Below, piece by piece: positions 5,170-5,177 of a DNA stretch of 5,177 nucleotides. Each line of letters starts with the position of its first letter. Within the stretch, counting starts at the first letter, position 1. The stretch is from Alkanindiges sp. (GTDB taxonomy: Bacteria > Pseudomonadota > Gammaproteobacteria > Pseudomonadales > Moraxellaceae). The stretch spans positions 1 through 5,177 of the forward strand of contig JASLIR010000154.1 in NCBI GenBank assembly GCA_030152125.1, read 5' to 3'. The position numbers and the translations under genes were made by a program. A model generated the notes under the pieces. The model worked only from the letters and a program-made list of their open reading frames with translations, had not been told where the DNA came from and searched no databases.

Positions 5170-5177
5170 TTTTTGTA

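Overview
The window is about 5.2 kb of moderate-GC DNA with ordinary bacterial gene structure and good Shine-Dalgarno (SD) sites. Sec signal peptides, a lipoprotein, an Fnr-type operator and a rho-independent terminator point to a Gram-negative bacterium, most likely a free-living gammaproteobacterium. That placement is inferred from gene style, not from a marker gene. No RNA gene, CRISPR array, insertion sequence or phage gene is visible.

Region 1 (1-1249, plus strand) starts with the last 63 residues of a Crp/Fnr-family regulator that ends just after its recognition helix. A 124-base gap follows, holding a perfect Fnr-type operator (TTGAT-N4-ATCAA, 240-253). The operator sits about 42 bases upstream of the start point predicted by a -10-like element. 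Next comes an alpha/beta hydrolase with an aspartate nucleophile that resembles the mammalian MEST/PEG1 protein. The regulator, or another Fnr-like protein, probably controls this hydrolase.

Region 2 (1198-2821, minus strand) is a two-gene operon. An inner-membrane-anchored SGNH/GDSL hydrolase is followed after 19 bases by a lipoprotein whose body can be aligned by eye to chorismate lyase (UbiC), keeping the catalytic Arg and Glu. The lipoprotein gene overlaps the 3' end of the convergent hydrolase gene by 52 bp. Both products should act in the envelope.

Region 3 (2960-5177, minus strand) is a three-gene export operon. It reads from a promoter at 5142-5169 to a strong terminator at 2960-2989. 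The genes encode a small secreted two-cysteine protein, a 94-residue single-span membrane protein with a low-complexity tail, and a secreted S8 subtilisin-like protease with propeptide and complete catalytic residues. A strong hairpin lies just upstream of the protease SD site and may adjust protease expression separately.

The observations most worth following are the UbiC-like lipoprotein paired with an SGNH hydrolase, the Fnr-type operator next to a Crp/Fnr gene, and the secreted protease operon with two unassigned small partners.
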